A DNA stretch of 64,000 nucleotides from Methanothrix soehngenii GP6 (GTDB lineage: Archaea > Halobacteriota > Methanosarcinia > Methanotrichales > Methanotrichaceae), in contig NC_015416.1 in the NCBI RefSeq assembly GCF_000204415.1, forward strand, positions 434,001 to 498,000, written 5' to 3'. A program made the position numbers and the translations under genes. Below the pieces are notes generated by a model. It searched no databases. It saw only the letters and a program-made list of their open reading frames with translations, and was not told the DNA's origin. Below, piece by piece: positions 8,140 to 17,595 of the stretch. The first letter of the stretch is position 1. Each line of letters begins with the position of its first letter.

Positions 8140-8955
8140 TCACTCCTCAGAGCCCAGATCGCGGGAGAGCTCTCTCAGCCTCTCATCGCTAAGAGGTTCA
8201 GGGATCCTGGCCTCTCCGCCGGACATGATCTCCCTTGCCAGGGCCCGGTAGACAGCGGCGATCTTCGAATCGGGCGCGCCCTCGATCACAGTCACCGTCC
8301 TCCTCTCGCACTGCTGGACTATCGGCTCCTTGGGAATGAAGGCCACCATCCGGCTGTTCAGCTCCTGGGCAAACTGGTTGACTATCTCGCGCTCTCTTTC
8401 TCCAGCTGCCTCGCGAGAGTTGCATATCACCCCTGCAAGAGGGGTATTCAATCGCAGGAGGCCTTTGCTGATATTGTTCGCCGCATAAAGGGGCATGTAC
8501 TCCCCTGAGGTTATGATGTAGGCCTGGCTCACCAGCCCTTTCCTGATGGGAGCGGAGAATCCCCCGCAGACGATGTCCCCTGGCACATCATAGAGCACCA
8601 GATCCACCTCCTCCATCGCTTTTGATACCTTCCGCAAAAAATCAATGGCAACGATTATGCCCCGTCCCGCGCATCCCACGCCTGGCTCGGGCCCGCCCAC
8701 CTCAATGCACCTGACTCCTCTGAAGCCCTGATGGACCACATCCTCCTCTTTGAACTCTCCTCCCTTGAGGATGAGGTCCATCATCGTGGGAATTCTCCTT
8801 CCTATGAGGGTGATGCTTGAGTCGCTCTTCGGATCGCAGCCCACCATTAAAACCTTGTGGCCTTCCTCGGCACAGGCAGCAGCGATGTTCGAGGCAGTGC
8901 ACGACTTGCCGATACCGCCTTTGCCATATATCGCAACGTGTTTAATAGATGACAT
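8140..8955 (-). CDS. cfbC: Ni-sirohydrochlorin a,c-diamide reductive cyclase, NifH-like subunit
   Basis: 271 residues beginning [18 protein letters not shown], a NifH-type P-loop. Cluster-ligand cysteines typical of NifH proteins are seen in GVGCAGRG and [10 protein letters not shown] (about residues 90-130), bridging a 4Fe-4S cluster between two subunits. CfbC passes electrons to CfbD for ring reduction in coenzyme F430 synthesis. cfbD is not in the window. cfbB follows after about 50 bp. I used ATG 8955; the longer upstream open frame has no family similarity and crosses the opposite gene. Nif nitrogenase iron protein is less likely, since no nifDK is present. Confidence 0.87.
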   Translation of the reverse strand: MSSIKHVAIYGKGGIGKSCTASNIAAACAEEGHKVLMVGCDPKSDSSITLIGRRIPTMMDLILKGGEFKEEDVVHQGFRGVRCIEVGGPEPGVGCAGRGIIVAIDFLRKVSKAMEEVDLVLYDVPGDIVCGGFSAPIRKGLVSQAYIITSGEYMPLYAANNISKGLLRLNTPLAGVICNSREAAGEREREIVNQFAQELNSRMVAFIPKEPIVQQCERRTVTVIEGAPDSKIAAVYRALAREIMSGGEARIPEPLSDERLRELSRDLGSEE

Positions 8956-8982
8956 CTTACTCCGGTTGGTTTGTGGTTTGCC

Positions 8983-8998
8983 ATAGGATATACAGCTT
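8983..8998 (-). promoter_or_regulatory. Probable cfbC promoter (TATA) in the 66-bp divergent gap
   Basis: On the minus strand GCTGTATATCC lies about 33 nt upstream of the cfbC ATG. The gap to the divergent S-layer gene is only 66 bp, so the two promoters must be close or overlap. Confidence 0.4.
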
Positions 8999-9021
8999 AT
9001 CCAGGACAGGTTCACAGAGAG

Positions 9022-11946
9022 GTGAATGAAATAAAAAAGATCTGTTTCATAGTTGCGCTTCTGGCTGCAGCAATAAGTATCAGCCTTTTTTGCGGTGCAT
9101 GGGCACAGGACGCAGCAGAGTTTGCTACCGTTCGAGGCAATCTCAGCTACGGCGATGGAACTTGGCGAGCGAACGACTTCGGCTGGTTCTATTATGATCT
9201 GGATGAGGACGCAGGTGGAGAAGAGCTCCAGGTAAAAGATGTGGTTGGAAGAACAGCGAAAAAAGGCGATATCACCTATCTCTCCAGGCCATGGTCGAAG
9301 CATTTTGATTATGCTCCCTGGGGGTCCTATGAGGTTTTAGCGCTATTTGGCAAGCTCTATCTGGCCAGCTATCCTGATAGTTCTTTTACCGATGAGGTCA
9401 GCTCCCTGGCCAAAGGAGAGCTTAGGGAGATATTAAGAGACGAGGATACCGAATATACTCTGACCTATAATACGACTCTTCCTCTCGCTCAGGGCTATTC
9501 CCTGACCTTGGGCGGGATCTCTGAGAAGAACGACGTTGTGAATTTCGCTCTCTATAAAAATGAAAAGCGCGTCTACGACTCAGTGGTGAGCATTGGCGAG
9601 GACTTCGTCTATAAAATGGGTGATGTACCTGTCATCCTGGTCCATCTGGCCAATGCCATGGGCAGCGAAGACGGTGGATTTGCCGAGGTGAACGGCATCT
9701 TCCAGACCAGTGACAGTCCCATCGCCAAGCTCGTCGAGGGAGGAATCCTGGGAAATATGAAGCTTGAAGATCTATCCGAGGAGGGTCTGGAATTTCGAAA
9801 TGCCGTTGATATAAACCTTAAGAGAGACTCATCGGTATTTTTAACCCAGTATCTGCTTTTGGTCGTCCTCGATCAGCCTACGCTTATATATTATCCTGTG
9901 GGCATAATCTTCGAATACGGGATCCAAGAGATAAGAGGACCAGCATTCAGTGCCAGCACTCAAATCCCAGTGAAGCTGGGAGATTATGATTCTTCTGTCA
10001 CCGCCAGATGGAAATCATTGAATTACAGCGGATTTTATTTTGATCCAGAGGATATGCTGGGGGATGAGACCCTGGTTCTCTATTCCGTCCAGGACAGGAG
10101 GGTATCTCCGCCATCCAATCCTGTTGTGTATGAAGAGAATAATACTGCATTTCAGAAGGGCTTCCAGTATACCACGCTCCTTGAGCCCAAGGAATTTGAG
10201 TTCAAGCCCTGGGGATACTATTTAGTTATAAATTTCCTGGGGATGCAATGGTTTGCAGGATACGACAGCAGCCTGGCGGGCACAAAAGCCTCAAAGAGCT
10301 TGCTGGAGAAGGAGTATCTGGGCAGAGTGCTCATCGATGAAGAGTACCAGGGTGTCGCATTTGTTGGCAACTATTCTCTGCAGGAAGGCTATGAAATCCG
10401 TATTCGCGACCTGGAAAACGATAGCATTTTCCTGGAGCTTCTGAAGGATGGAGCATCGATTGAAGGCTCTGTGGTAAGATCCAACTCCACCTATATCTAT
10501 GAGAAAGATCTGGGCGATGTCGACGACCTGCCGATCATAATGGTACACGTAGACAATGTTTTCAACAACATATCCAAGGGTTTTGCCACCATCGATGCCA
10601 TCTTCCAGATATCTGATCAATTTATCATTCATGTGGAGGAGGGCAATGGCATTGGAGAGATGCAGATTGTGAACGTCGATCCACGTGGCATATGGATGGT
10701 CAACGATGACTATATCAATTTGAACCGCGACTCGACCGTCTCCTTGGCTCCAATGATGAATATCCGGGTGGCAGACAACGATACCCTGCGGTACTATCTT
10801 TATACTCAAGAATATATCGTGCCATCTCCAAGCCCTCCAACCATAATTGTGCCAGACAATGTGACCTCAAAGACCCCGGCTAGCTTCACCATGATTGAGC
10901 AGGCGGCAGAGATAAGAGAGGTCACTGTGGAGATTGTAGACTCCTCAAACCGGACGGTCTTTTCCAGAGATATCACAAACTTCGGCCAGGGATCGGGCGA
11001 GTTCTGGATGTATAACTGGGTTTGGAATGCTACAACCCTTCAGCTCAGCGACGATAATGGCCGGATTATGGACGTGGGGGAAAATCTGGTGCCAGCATTG
11101 CTGCGCTTGAATCAGTCCTCTCCAGAAGAGCAGGTGGGGGTATACTTCAATTCCGCTGGGAGGATCGGCAGGATACTGAAAAGCGATTCAATCTACTATG
11201 TGTCCAGAAGCGAGTATGAGAAGCTGAACGTCACCTCAGATTACGATTCAATGCTGGCCAATGAGACCATCAGGAGGAATTTTATCAAGATCGAGCTCGA
11301 TCTGAGCACTCTGAGGTTCCAGGATATTGTTAACGGCAGACTGGACCCCAGCGCCAAAAATCATACCTTGCATGGTACGATTGACTCTCTTGAGCCTCAT
11401 GTGAGAGTGGCAGGAGCAGAACCCGGCCGGTATGAGCTGAGGGTGAGGATAGAGAATGCTGTCAATGCTATTCAGACAATGGGCGATTTCTTCAATGTCT
11501 CTCGCGCCCCCATGCGCGGCATATCCCTGGGCTCAGCAGAAATTTCTGCGGGTGAGACTGCCTCCATTCCAGTCGAGATTCCTTCATCCTCTGTGGAAAG
11601 ATGGATCAATTTGACATACGATTCAAACAATGCTCAGGCTCTGGGCATCTCGGGCAATTGCAGCCCCTCCTGGCAGCTTGAGGAAGCCAAGGATTTGATG
11701 AGAATCACCTTCCCTGCCAACTGCAGCAAGGCGGAATTGAGCTTTAAAGCGATTGAGCCGAATGAGATAATCGATATCAATGTAACTGGATGGAGCGGTT
11801 TTGAGCCGGAGGATATCACCAACGGCACCATAACCGTTCTTGCTGGAGAAGGTGCTGCGGATAAAGCCAAGAAGAGCAATGGTCCTGGTTATGCCACATT
11901 TCTTCTGGCTATTGCCCTTGCTTTCTATCTGAGGAGCAAGAGCTAG
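9022..11946 (+). CDS. S-layer-related surface protein (DUF1608-type duplication)
   Basis: About 974 residues. A signal peptide ([19 protein letters not shown]...GAWA|QD) precedes two related ~300-residue domains (roughly 30-310 and 330-620), each with the FYYD-W.../[11 protein letters not shown] and [11 protein letters not shown]-type motifs of the S-layer duplication domain of Methanosarcinales. A linker, Ig-like region and C-terminal anchor ([17 protein letters not shown], then RSKS) complete it. The end resembles PGF-CTERM sorting signals with Y for F. Many N-x-S/T sites suggest glycosylation. I chose GTG 9022 because the signal peptide begins there. It is probably part of the envelope or sheath. 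Confidence 0.85.
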   Translation: MNEIKKICFIVALLAAAISISLFCGAWAQDAAEFATVRGNLSYGDGTWRANDFGWFYYDLDEDAGGEELQVKDVVGRTAKKGDITYLSRPWSKHFDYAPWGSYEVLALFGKLYLASYPDSSFTDEVSSLAKGELREILRDEDTEYTLTYNTTLPLAQGYSLTLGGISEKNDVVNFALYKNEKRVYDSVVSIGEDFVYKMGDVPVILVHLANAMGSEDGGFAEVNGIFQTSDSPIAKLVEGGILGNMKLEDLSEEGLEFRNAVDINLKRDSSVFLTQYLLLVVLDQPTLIYYPVGIIFEYGIQEIRGPAFSASTQIPVKLGDYDSSVTARWKSLNYSGFYFDPEDMLGDETLVLYSVQDRRVSPPSNPVVYEENNTAFQKGFQYTTLLEPKEFEFKPWGYYLVINFLGMQWFAGYDSSLAGTKASKSLLEKEYLGRVLIDEEYQGVAFVGNYSLQEGYEIRIRDLENDSIFLELLKDGASIEGSVVRSNSTYIYEKDLGDVDDLPIIMVHVDNVFNNISKGFATIDAIFQISDQFIIHVEEGNGIGEMQIVNVDPRGIWMVNDDYINLNRDSTVSLAPMMNIRVADNDTLRYYLYTQEYIVPSPSPPTIIVPDNVTSKTPASFTMIEQAAEIREVTVEIVDSSNRTVFSRDITNFGQGSGEFWMYNWVWNATTLQLSDDNGRIMDVGENLVPALLRLNQSSPEEQVGVYFNSAGRIGRILKSDSIYYVSRSEYEKLNVTSDYDSMLANETIRRNFIKIELDLSTLRFQDIVNGRLDPSAKNHTLHGTIDSLEPHVRVAGAEPGRYELRVRIENAVNAIQTMGDFFNVSRAPMRGISLGSAEISAGETASIPVEIPSSSVERWINLTYDSNNAQALGISGNCSPSWQLEEAKDLMRITFPANCSKAELSFKAIEPNEIIDINVTGWSGFEPEDITNGTITVLAGEGAADKAKKSNGPGYATFLLAIALAFYLRSKS

Positions 11947-11997
11947 GCAAGATACCAGGGCAGGCCTCCCTGGTTATTCTTTTTCTGCAATTCGATA

Positions 11998-12525
11998 TTA
12001 TTTTTCAGAGTCTTTCCAGGCCCTTCTGATCGCTCTGCCTAACGCGGTGCTCATGGCCTCGATCTTGCTCATATCATCCCCACCTTCAGCGCTGATGACC
12101 AGGGTGAAACCTCCATTGTAAGCCAGAGCGCGTAGGAAGTGTCCGAAGTTCTCCAGAGTCATGCCTCCTGCGCTCTCGCTCTTAAAGCTGAACTCGCCCC
12201 GGTATCCGGTCTCGCCGAAACGAACTGCGGCCACTGCCAGGGCAGTGCTCGAAGGCACAGTTGAGCTGCCAATGCCGCTTTTTTTTGCCTGAGCAATCGC
12301 CTTTCCCAGGGTGATTCCCGTGTCCTCAATGGTGTGGTGGTCGCCGGTAACAGAATCTCCCCTGGCCTTGATCCTCAGATCGAAATTAGCTCCTTTCCCC
12401 AAAGAGGTCAAGATCATGTCCAAAAGCTCAATTTCCGTTTCGACATCTATCCTGCCTGAGCCTTCCGTCTCCAGGACTACATCGATGCATGTCTCTTTCG
12501 TCTCTCTCCTACTCAACTGCAGCAT
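11998..12525 (-). CDS. HisB-like protein lacking most metal ligands
   Basis: 175 residues, clearly homologous to imidazoleglycerol-phosphate dehydratase along its length (RRETKET..., GDHHTIEDTGITLGKAI, HFLRALA, IEAMSTALGRAIRRAW). The first HHxxE motif is intact. FFDHM is replaced by LLDMI, the next His by GKGA, PMDEAL by PSSTAL, and the second N-x-HHxxE by GDDMSKIEA. A dinuclear Mn site therefore cannot form in the usual way, so IGPD activity is unlikely. There are no other his genes nearby. GGGGAGAGAGGAGTG precedes the ATG. The role is unknown. Confidence 0.75.
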   Translation of the reverse strand: MLQLSRRETKETCIDVVLETEGSGRIDVETEIELLDMILTSLGKGANFDLRIKARGDSVTGDHHTIEDTGITLGKAIAQAKKSGIGSSTVPSSTALAVAAVRFGETGYRGEFSFKSESAGGMTLENFGHFLRALAYNGGFTLVISAEGGDDMSKIEAMSTALGRAIRRAWKDSEK

Positions 12526-12681
12526 GACACTCCTCTCTCCCCTTAAAACTTAAGCTCGTCGATCCGGAGGATGAAGACCCAAAAGTCGTGCAAAAGGAGT
12601 TCGTTTGAGAAAGAGATTCAAGAATAGGTTTTTAATCGATATCATCTTAGCTCTTCCTCTTGCCAGAGTAGAGGCGAAAAT

Positions 12682-13233
12682 ATGAACAGATCTAACGAAC
12701 TGGAAACCACACGCTTTGCCCTTCGCGAGATAGGCGCAGCCGATTTAGAAACGCTGCACAGCTATTGGTCAGACGATGTGGTAACAAAATATATGAACGT
12801 ATCTTTCAAAAATATCGAAGAGACCAAACAGATGGTTGATTTGCTAAATAGCCTGCCGGAGAGGGGTGAAGGTAGGCGTTGGGCCATTGTTGATAAAAAA
12901 AGTGGAGTTGTTCAGGGCAGCTGTGGTTACCATAACGTTAAAGCAGAGCACCGGCGCGCTGAAATTGGCTATGAATTGGGCAGGCGATATTGGGGACAGG
13001 GTGCCATACAGGAAGTGATGAAAGCTGTTATTAACCATTGTTTTGAAGAGCGAGGATTCAACCGAATCGAGGCCTTTGTAACAGTGGGAAACAACAGGTC
13101 TCTTAATACCCTCAAGAGACTGGGCTTTAGGCCAGAGGGGCTTTTAAGAGAATATGAATTTACTCAGGGAAGCTTCCATGACCAGGTGGTTTTTGCCCTG
13201 CTGAGAAGAGACTGGAAGTATTTCTCGAAATGA
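12682..13233 (+). CDS. GNAT acetyltransferase, RimJ/RimL type
   Basis: 183 residues. The GNAT fold is marked by the RRYWGQGAIQEVM acetyl-CoA loop (Q/RxxGxG/A-like) and the late NNRSLNTLKRLGFRPEG motif characteristic of ribosomal-protein-acetyltransferase-like enzymes. It acetylates an amino group on a protein or small molecule; the substrate is unknown. First gene of an accessory run (12.6-20 kb). It converges on the next, opposite-strand gene with a 29-bp gap. Confidence 0.85.
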   Translation: MNRSNELETTRFALREIGAADLETLHSYWSDDVVTKYMNVSFKNIEETKQMVDLLNSLPERGEGRRWAIVDKKSGVVQGSCGYHNVKAEHRRAEIGYELGRRYWGQGAIQEVMKAVINHCFEERGFNRIEAFVTVGNNRSLNTLKRLGFRPEGLLREYEFTQGSFHDQVVFALLRRDWKYFSK

Positions 13234-13262
13234 GCGATTGATGGCAGAGTCTTGAGGTCTTA

Positions 13263-13775
13263 TCATTCTATACCTGCCACGGCGCTCCGCCGTTCCACCA
13301 ATATCACATCTCGCCAGTTTCCAGCAAAATCGCCGTAGGTCGTCTTTCCAATCCTTTCACGCCTTCCAACCTCCTTGAAGCCGTGCTTTTTCAAGAGGCT
13401 TAGGCTTTGCGTATTCTCGGGGAAAATGCCCCCTTGCAGAGTCCATAGCCCAGCCTCTTCGGTTGAGCTTATGATTGCCTTCAGCAGGGTTGAACCTATG
13501 CCTTTACCTCTATGCTTGGCCGCCACGTAAATGCTTAGCTCCGCAACACCGGAGTAGATACAGCGGGTGGAGACGGGACTGAGTGCTGCCCATGCAATAA
13601 CACTATCGCCATATCTGACCACTAATCGGTGCTCCCGCAAGTGGGCGCAGTTCCATTTATCCCAATCGAGAGCATCTGCCTCAAAGGTGGAATTGCCGGT
13701 GATGATGCCTTCCAGGTAGATCGAACGGACTTGCTCCCAGTCTTCCGGTTTCATGATGTTTATCAGGTGTTCCAT
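13263..13775 (-). CDS. GNAT acetyltransferase, phosphinothricin-acetyltransferase-like
   Basis: 170 residues with the pattern of Pat/YncA-type GNATs: IYLEGIITGNSTFE near the N-terminus, AELSIYVAAKHRGKGIG (CoA loop), and FPENTQSLSLLKKHGFKEVG. Members acetylate phosphinothricin or methionine sulfone-like compounds. The ATG lies inside the end of the upstream gene (13-bp overlap), so the two GNAT genes are probably translated together. Confidence 0.85.
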   Translation of the reverse strand: MEHLINIMKPEDWEQVRSIYLEGIITGNSTFEADALDWDKWNCAHLREHRLVVRYGDSVIAWAALSPVSTRCIYSGVAELSIYVAAKHRGKGIGSTLLKAIISSTEEAGLWTLQGGIFPENTQSLSLLKKHGFKEVGRRERIGKTTYGDFAGNWRDVILVERRSAVAGIE

Positions 13776-14251
13776 ACTCTTGTCTCCTCATAACATCGGC
13801 GTTTCTCCATGAACACGAGCCTGACGTTGGGCGACAAATCCTCTTCGTATAACTCCTGATATCCCATTCTTCGGTAGAGCCGGATATTGCTGGTGCTCTT
13901 CGTGCTCGTAAAAAGCTCGAATCTCTCTGCACAGGAAAAGGCCTCCTCTATCCGTTTCATGAGCAGAGTGCCGATCCCTCTTCCCTGATAATCGGGGTGA
14001 ACGATGAGCCTGCCAACCTGGCAGGTGCCAGAATTCTGGGATGCTCTCACTGAACCGATGATTTTGTCCACACAAACCGCCTTCAGAAAGACCTTGGTCT
14101 CATACTCCGACTGGATCTCAGAAAGAGTTTGGGTGAGAGGAGGGATTGTCCAGTCGCCATTCAATTCTGCTTCGCTCTGATATGCCAGCTTCTGCAACGC
14201 CAAAACTTCGTTGGCATCGCCAGGGCTTGCTCTATCTATGAATATGACCAT
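13763..14251 (-). CDS. GNAT acetyltransferase
   Basis: About 162 residues from ATG 14251, which has GGGAG 6-8 nt upstream; a longer in-frame extension to 14410 lacks family features. VGRLIVHPDYQGRGIGTLL is the acetyl-CoA-binding motif, and STSNIRLYRRMGYQEL closes the fold. Substrate unknown. It is the first gene of a two-GNAT unit with the overlapping gene that follows it. Confidence 0.82.
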   Translation of the reverse strand: MVIFIDRASPGDANEVLALQKLAYQSEAELNGDWTIPPLTQTLSEIQSEYETKVFLKAVCVDKIIGSVRASQNSGTCQVGRLIVHPDYQGRGIGTLLMKRIEEAFSCAERFELFTSTKSTSNIRLYRRMGYQELYEEDLSPNVRLVFMEKRRCYEETRVWNT

Positions 14252-14423
14252 GCATTTCTCCCAGCCCCCGCCATGCGTCTGGCAGGCAGTGCGCACCCGG
14301 TGGAGCGAATGGCTTGCATCACAATTGCTCATCGCCTCGTCTTGATAGCTCAATGGACTGTGCCTGCTTTTCAAGAATTTCCTTGGAAGCCTCCATTGAC
14401 GAAGAGACAAGATCTATTATCCC

Positions 14424-14903
14424 CTATCCCATTAGTTTTGGCAAGAATCGCCCTGTCTTCTTCTGATACTCAATGTACTCCTCTCCGAAAATATCAATCA
14501 TCATATTCTCCTCATTCTCCACAAGGTATTGCCATATGGGATGCAGGAGCACAGCCCAAAAAATAAAAATGTGACTATTTAGATAGATGGCCAATCCAAA
14601 GTCGAATACTGATAAGGATGCGGCGTAGAGGGGGTGGCGGACATACTTGAATGCTCCTGTTGTGCAGAGCTTATTGCCTCTGTCAGCCGCGGGTAACGAT
14701 TTAAAGCTCCAGACGATGATGGCCAGTGTCATGAGACAGGAGATGAAGAATGCTGAATTCAAAAGAGACTGATTATTCGATAGGGGAGGAAGATCAATTT
14801 GCCTGTTGACCCAAATGGCAATGAAAAGAAGTACAAGGCTAATCAACAATCCAACTGGACCAATGCCGAAAATCTTACTGAAGTTCGTGGGCTTCTTTTC
14901 CAT
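14424..14903 (-). CDS. Isoprenylcysteine-methyltransferase-like (ICMT/PEMT) membrane methylase
   Basis: 159 residues, about four membrane helices, then the SAM-binding signature of the ICMT/PEMT fold: GAFKYVRHPLYAASL (residues ~82-96) and a C-terminal ENMMIDIFGEEYIEYQKKTGRFLP. Related prokaryotic enzymes methylate lipids or small thiols/carboxylates; the substrate is unknown. ATG 14903. Confidence 0.78.
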   Translation of the reverse strand: MEKKPTNFSKIFGIGPVGLLISLVLLFIAIWVNRQIDLPPLSNNQSLLNSAFFISCLMTLAIIVWSFKSLPAADRGNKLCTTGAFKYVRHPLYAASLSVFDFGLAIYLNSHIFIFWAVLLHPIWQYLVENEENMMIDIFGEEYIEYQKKTGRFLPKLMG

Positions 14904-15209
14904 ATTTGGTGTCTCCTCGAAGATGCTATTAGCGACCTTGATCGCGAGTCAGCAGAGTGCTTCTGCGTCCCCTGAAGCGACTGGCTCGATATCTCCTTTG
15001 ATCCGCCACACATATATGCTCTCCCCCCTTCTTGAAACACTGCTCAGGCCCCATTTCAGCGATAAGGTCGAGGTGATGGTCCAGATTCGGATGGACATGG
15101 CGCAGCCGATCGAGGAGACTGCACTTCCGGCGGTCTTCGCACTCACAACATCCATTCAGCAGTGACTACATCGAGTCGGCGGGATTGTTCTGCGATTCAT
15201 TTGCCGCCT
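14904..15209. other. 306-bp gap with a cryptic open frame
   Basis: No gene with a proper start is evident. On the minus strand 15165-14929 is open in one frame without a start codon and would read GCCECEDRRKC...LRHVHPNLDHHLDLI, which looks protein-like (Cys/His-rich, amphipathic). It may be a relic of a small gene. The same frame continues upstream across a single TAG (15166-15168) into the truncated end of the DJ-1-like gene region. Confidence 0.3.
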
Positions 15210-15593
15210 TTACAAATGGCGGCGGCAATCGAGCAAGCCCCCATGAGCAAGGCCCGCGGTGGCGCCGCAAATCGCTGCCACAGGCACTCTGGAGTCGAGG
15301 AACACGCGGGCAACTTCGATTGCCTCACGGTTCTTGCCCTCATCCCAGGCGATGCCGCCAGGCAGTATTAGCATGGCGCTGTCCCTTTGCGAAAGCTCAT
15401 CAAGAGCCAGGTCGGGCTGAATGCGAATCCCACCCGTGCTCACCACCGGCGCTCTTGTTATCGCCACGCTCCGGATCCGGTAGATTCCCGATTTTTTCTG
15501 AAACTGAGGATTGTTTATCCCCGCTATCGCATAGCTTGCTTCCCAATCAGATAGATTGTCGAATACGAAGAGATGTACTTCTTGCGGTCTCAT
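15210..15593 (-). CDS. DJ-1/PfpI-family protein, C-terminally shortened
   Basis: 127 residues. The family's nucleophile elbow (AAICGATAGLA, Cys ~109) and the MLILPGG strand are present, so this is the first two thirds of a GATase1-like DJ-1/PfpI domain. Relatives are about 190 residues long. Here the frame ends at TAA right after GLLDCRRHL, the point at which family members continue into the second half. I found no good continuation in another frame. It is probably a truncated, non-functional or reduced gene. Confidence 0.65.
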   Translation of the reverse strand: MRPQEVHLFVFDNLSDWEASYAIAGINNPQFQKKSGIYRIRSVAITRAPVVSTGGIRIQPDLALDELSQRDSAMLILPGGIAWDEGKNREAIEVARVFLDSRVPVAAICGATAGLAHGGLLDCRRHL

Positions 15594-15629
15594 TTATGAT
15601 CCCCATTTCAAGCCTCTGAAGGTTCTGCT

Positions 15630-15962
15630 TTAGTGCATCACACTTTTTGAGTACAGGTTTATTATCATGACACCTATAATTATCAATGCAATTCCAAGAA
15701 GAGCTGGGATATCCAATGATTGCTTATAATATAAATAGCCTATAACCGAAATTAATGAGACACCTACACCGGACCATATTGCATACACGACGCCAATATT
15801 TATGTTATCCTTTAGGGTTAAGGAAAGAAAGAAAAAGGCTACTGCATAGCCTGCAACGACTATTATCGATGGAACGATTTTTGTAAACCCGTCTGATGCT
15901 TTTAACGCAGATGTCCCGATAACTTCCCCGATTATTGCCAGGAACAAGAATAGCCACTGCAT
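15630..15962 (-). CDS. Small multidrug resistance (SMR) family transporter
   Basis: 110 residues with four membrane helices. The conserved glutamate of SMR pumps is in the first (FLAIIGEVIGTSALKASDGF, Glu13), and the YAIWSGVG motif is in the third. SMR dimers export cationic compounds such as guanidinium or quaternary amines in exchange for protons. The gene is clearly more A+T-rich than its neighbours, which suggests recent transfer (inference). Confidence 0.9.
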   Translation of the reverse strand: MQWLFLFLAIIGEVIGTSALKASDGFTKIVPSIIVVAGYAVAFFFLSLTLKDNINIGVVYAIWSGVGVSLISVIGYLYYKQSLDIPALLGIALIIIGVMIINLYSKSVMH

Positions 15963-15992
15963 CCTGTGATATCCTCCCGCCTATCTTGGTAT

Positions 15993-16631
15993 TCAATCGG
16001 ATCTCTTCCGGCCGATCATGAGAAATATGGAGAACCGCCTCATCTCTCCAGTAATGCTCGGCTTTGCCATTTCTGCTGCATTAATACTATGAACATCATC
16101 AAATCCCACTTTCAAGAAATCCTCTTGCAGAGCCGCCCGATCAAATCCGAAATGAAACACGCCCGTGTTATCCTCATGAAATTGGCCGCCATCCAGGTCC
16201 AGATCGGAAATGCACAGATAGCTGCCTGGGGCTATGACCTCATAAAGCTGAGCCAGAAGGGGCCCTATCTCCTTTATATGGTGAAGGGTCATATTGCTCA
16301 CAACGAGATCGTAATTGCCCCTCAAAGGATCGCCCTTATCCAGATCGACAAGCACGGTGCTGACGTTATCCACCTTTTGTTTGGCGATCTTCTCATTGAA
16401 TATGTCGAGCATCCCCTTCGAGCTGTCGACCCCTGTGACTGAACGGACAATTGGTTGCAGCCGGAGAGCCAGCAGCCCAGTGCCGCAGCCGAAGTCCATG
16501 ACATCCATGTCATCCGTCAGGTCGATCTGTTCTGATATCGCACGGACGATGTCATCCGCCAGCTTGGACCTTGCTGGATTTTCGTCCCATTTGGCTGCCT
16601 CTTTATCGAAGTCCCGCTTTTCAGCGCTCAT
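15993..16631 (-). CDS. Class I SAM-dependent methyltransferase
   Basis: 212 residues from ATG 16631, preceded by GAGGAAGAG; a 26-residue extension upstream has no family pattern. The SAM motif is VMDFGCGTGLLALRL (residues ~50-64), then VDSSKGMLDI, and NMTLHHIKEIGPLL as motif for catalysis/substrate access. It resembles Methyltransf_11/25-type small-molecule methylases. The substrate is unknown. Confidence 0.85.
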   Translation of the reverse strand: MSAEKRDFDKEAAKWDENPARSKLADDIVRAISEQIDLTDDMDVMDFGCGTGLLALRLQPIVRSVTGVDSSKGMLDIFNEKIAKQKVDNVSTVLVDLDKGDPLRGNYDLVVSNMTLHHIKEIGPLLAQLYEVIAPGSYLCISDLDLDGGQFHEDNTGVFHFGFDRAALQEDFLKVGFDDVHSINAAEMAKPSITGEMRRFSIFLMIGRKRSD

Positions 16632-16791
16632 TGTGTTCTCTTCCTCGCATGCCGACAATTTAGGCATTGCGGCATGTGAACGCATGGCATCTCGCAGTAC
16701 TTTGGTCATATCCGTCTTTCTTTGCTCTTATGAAATACTGCAAGAGGCAGATCATGTAGGCTCAAGCGCTTGATTGGGTTTCGCTTTGCCT

Positions 16792-17571
16792 TTAACGAGG
16801 CTGTGTGAGGAAATCATCTGCCGCAATGGCGAAGATATCGGGCGAATCCTTGTGAACCTCATGGCCTGCAAACGGAATATTGAGCAGTCCCGAGCCTTTG
16901 ACAAGGCTGCGCAGTTCGCCCGCCTCTCTCAAAGAGAGCAGCTCGTCGTCATCACCACGAACAATCAGCAGAGGGCATTTGATAATCTGAACCGCTTCTC
17001 CTGGATAGCCGGTTGGCCCTAAGTCCGTCCATAGTCCCACAACCTTTTTCACCAGGGCATTGAAATCAGGATTGGGATTTACTTTTTCATAGTACCTCAC
17101 GGAATCGGGAAACATCTCCATCCACATATCAGCGGTCAGACCAGCCAGCATAGAGAATGAGGGATCATCTTCTTTGAGGCGCCACTGGGCGCCTAATGTA
17201 ACGAGCTTTTGTACCTTCGAGTTCTCCTCCGCGGCCATCCGATAGCCGACGATGCCGCCATCACTAAATCCGATGATTGAAACAGAAGAGATGTTCAGGT
17301 AAGTCAATACAGCTTCGACATCCGACTGATATCGTGCGTAGCTCAATCTCGCCGATCCTGTTGTGGACCTTCCGTGTCCACGAAGGTCGATACCGATAAA
17401 GCTAAATTGCGATGGAAGTCTTTCGAGAATGCCATTGAAGTCAATTATAGAACCAAGGCCACCATGAAGCAGCAAAAGAGGCTGGCCATTTGGATTTCCT
17501 GCAGTCTCAAAGTAGATACGGGCATCTTCAATCTGCAAATGCTGTCCATTCAAGTGATTAAAGCATTTCAT
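16792..17571 (-). CDS. Alpha/beta-fold hydrolase
   Basis: 259 residues. Catalytic elements are visible: LLLLHGGLGS (oxyanion HG), the nucleophile elbow GFSDGG (Ser ~99), an acid in RGDDDEL (~216), and the His in FAGHEVHKD (~243). The substrate is unknown; esterase, lactonase or haloperoxidase-like activities occur in the family. Ends 25 bp from the M28 peptidase gene and could share its transcript. Confidence 0.88.
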   Translation of the reverse strand: MKCFNHLNGQHLQIEDARIYFETAGNPNGQPLLLLHGGLGSIIDFNGILERLPSQFSFIGIDLRGHGRSTTGSARLSYARYQSDVEAVLTYLNISSVSIIGFSDGGIVGYRMAAEENSKVQKLVTLGAQWRLKEDDPSFSMLAGLTADMWMEMFPDSVRYYEKVNPNPDFNALVKKVVGLWTDLGPTGYPGEAVQIIKCPLLIVRGDDDELLSLREAGELRSLVKGSGLLNIPFAGHEVHKDSPDIFAIAADDFLTQPR

Positions 17572-17595
17572 TTCTGATTCCTTTCCAATCCCTTC

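Noticed and set aside
8956-9303. N-terminal extension of cfbC by 116 codons
   Set aside because: Codons before [14 protein letters not shown] are unlike NifH proteins and run through the opposite S-layer gene.
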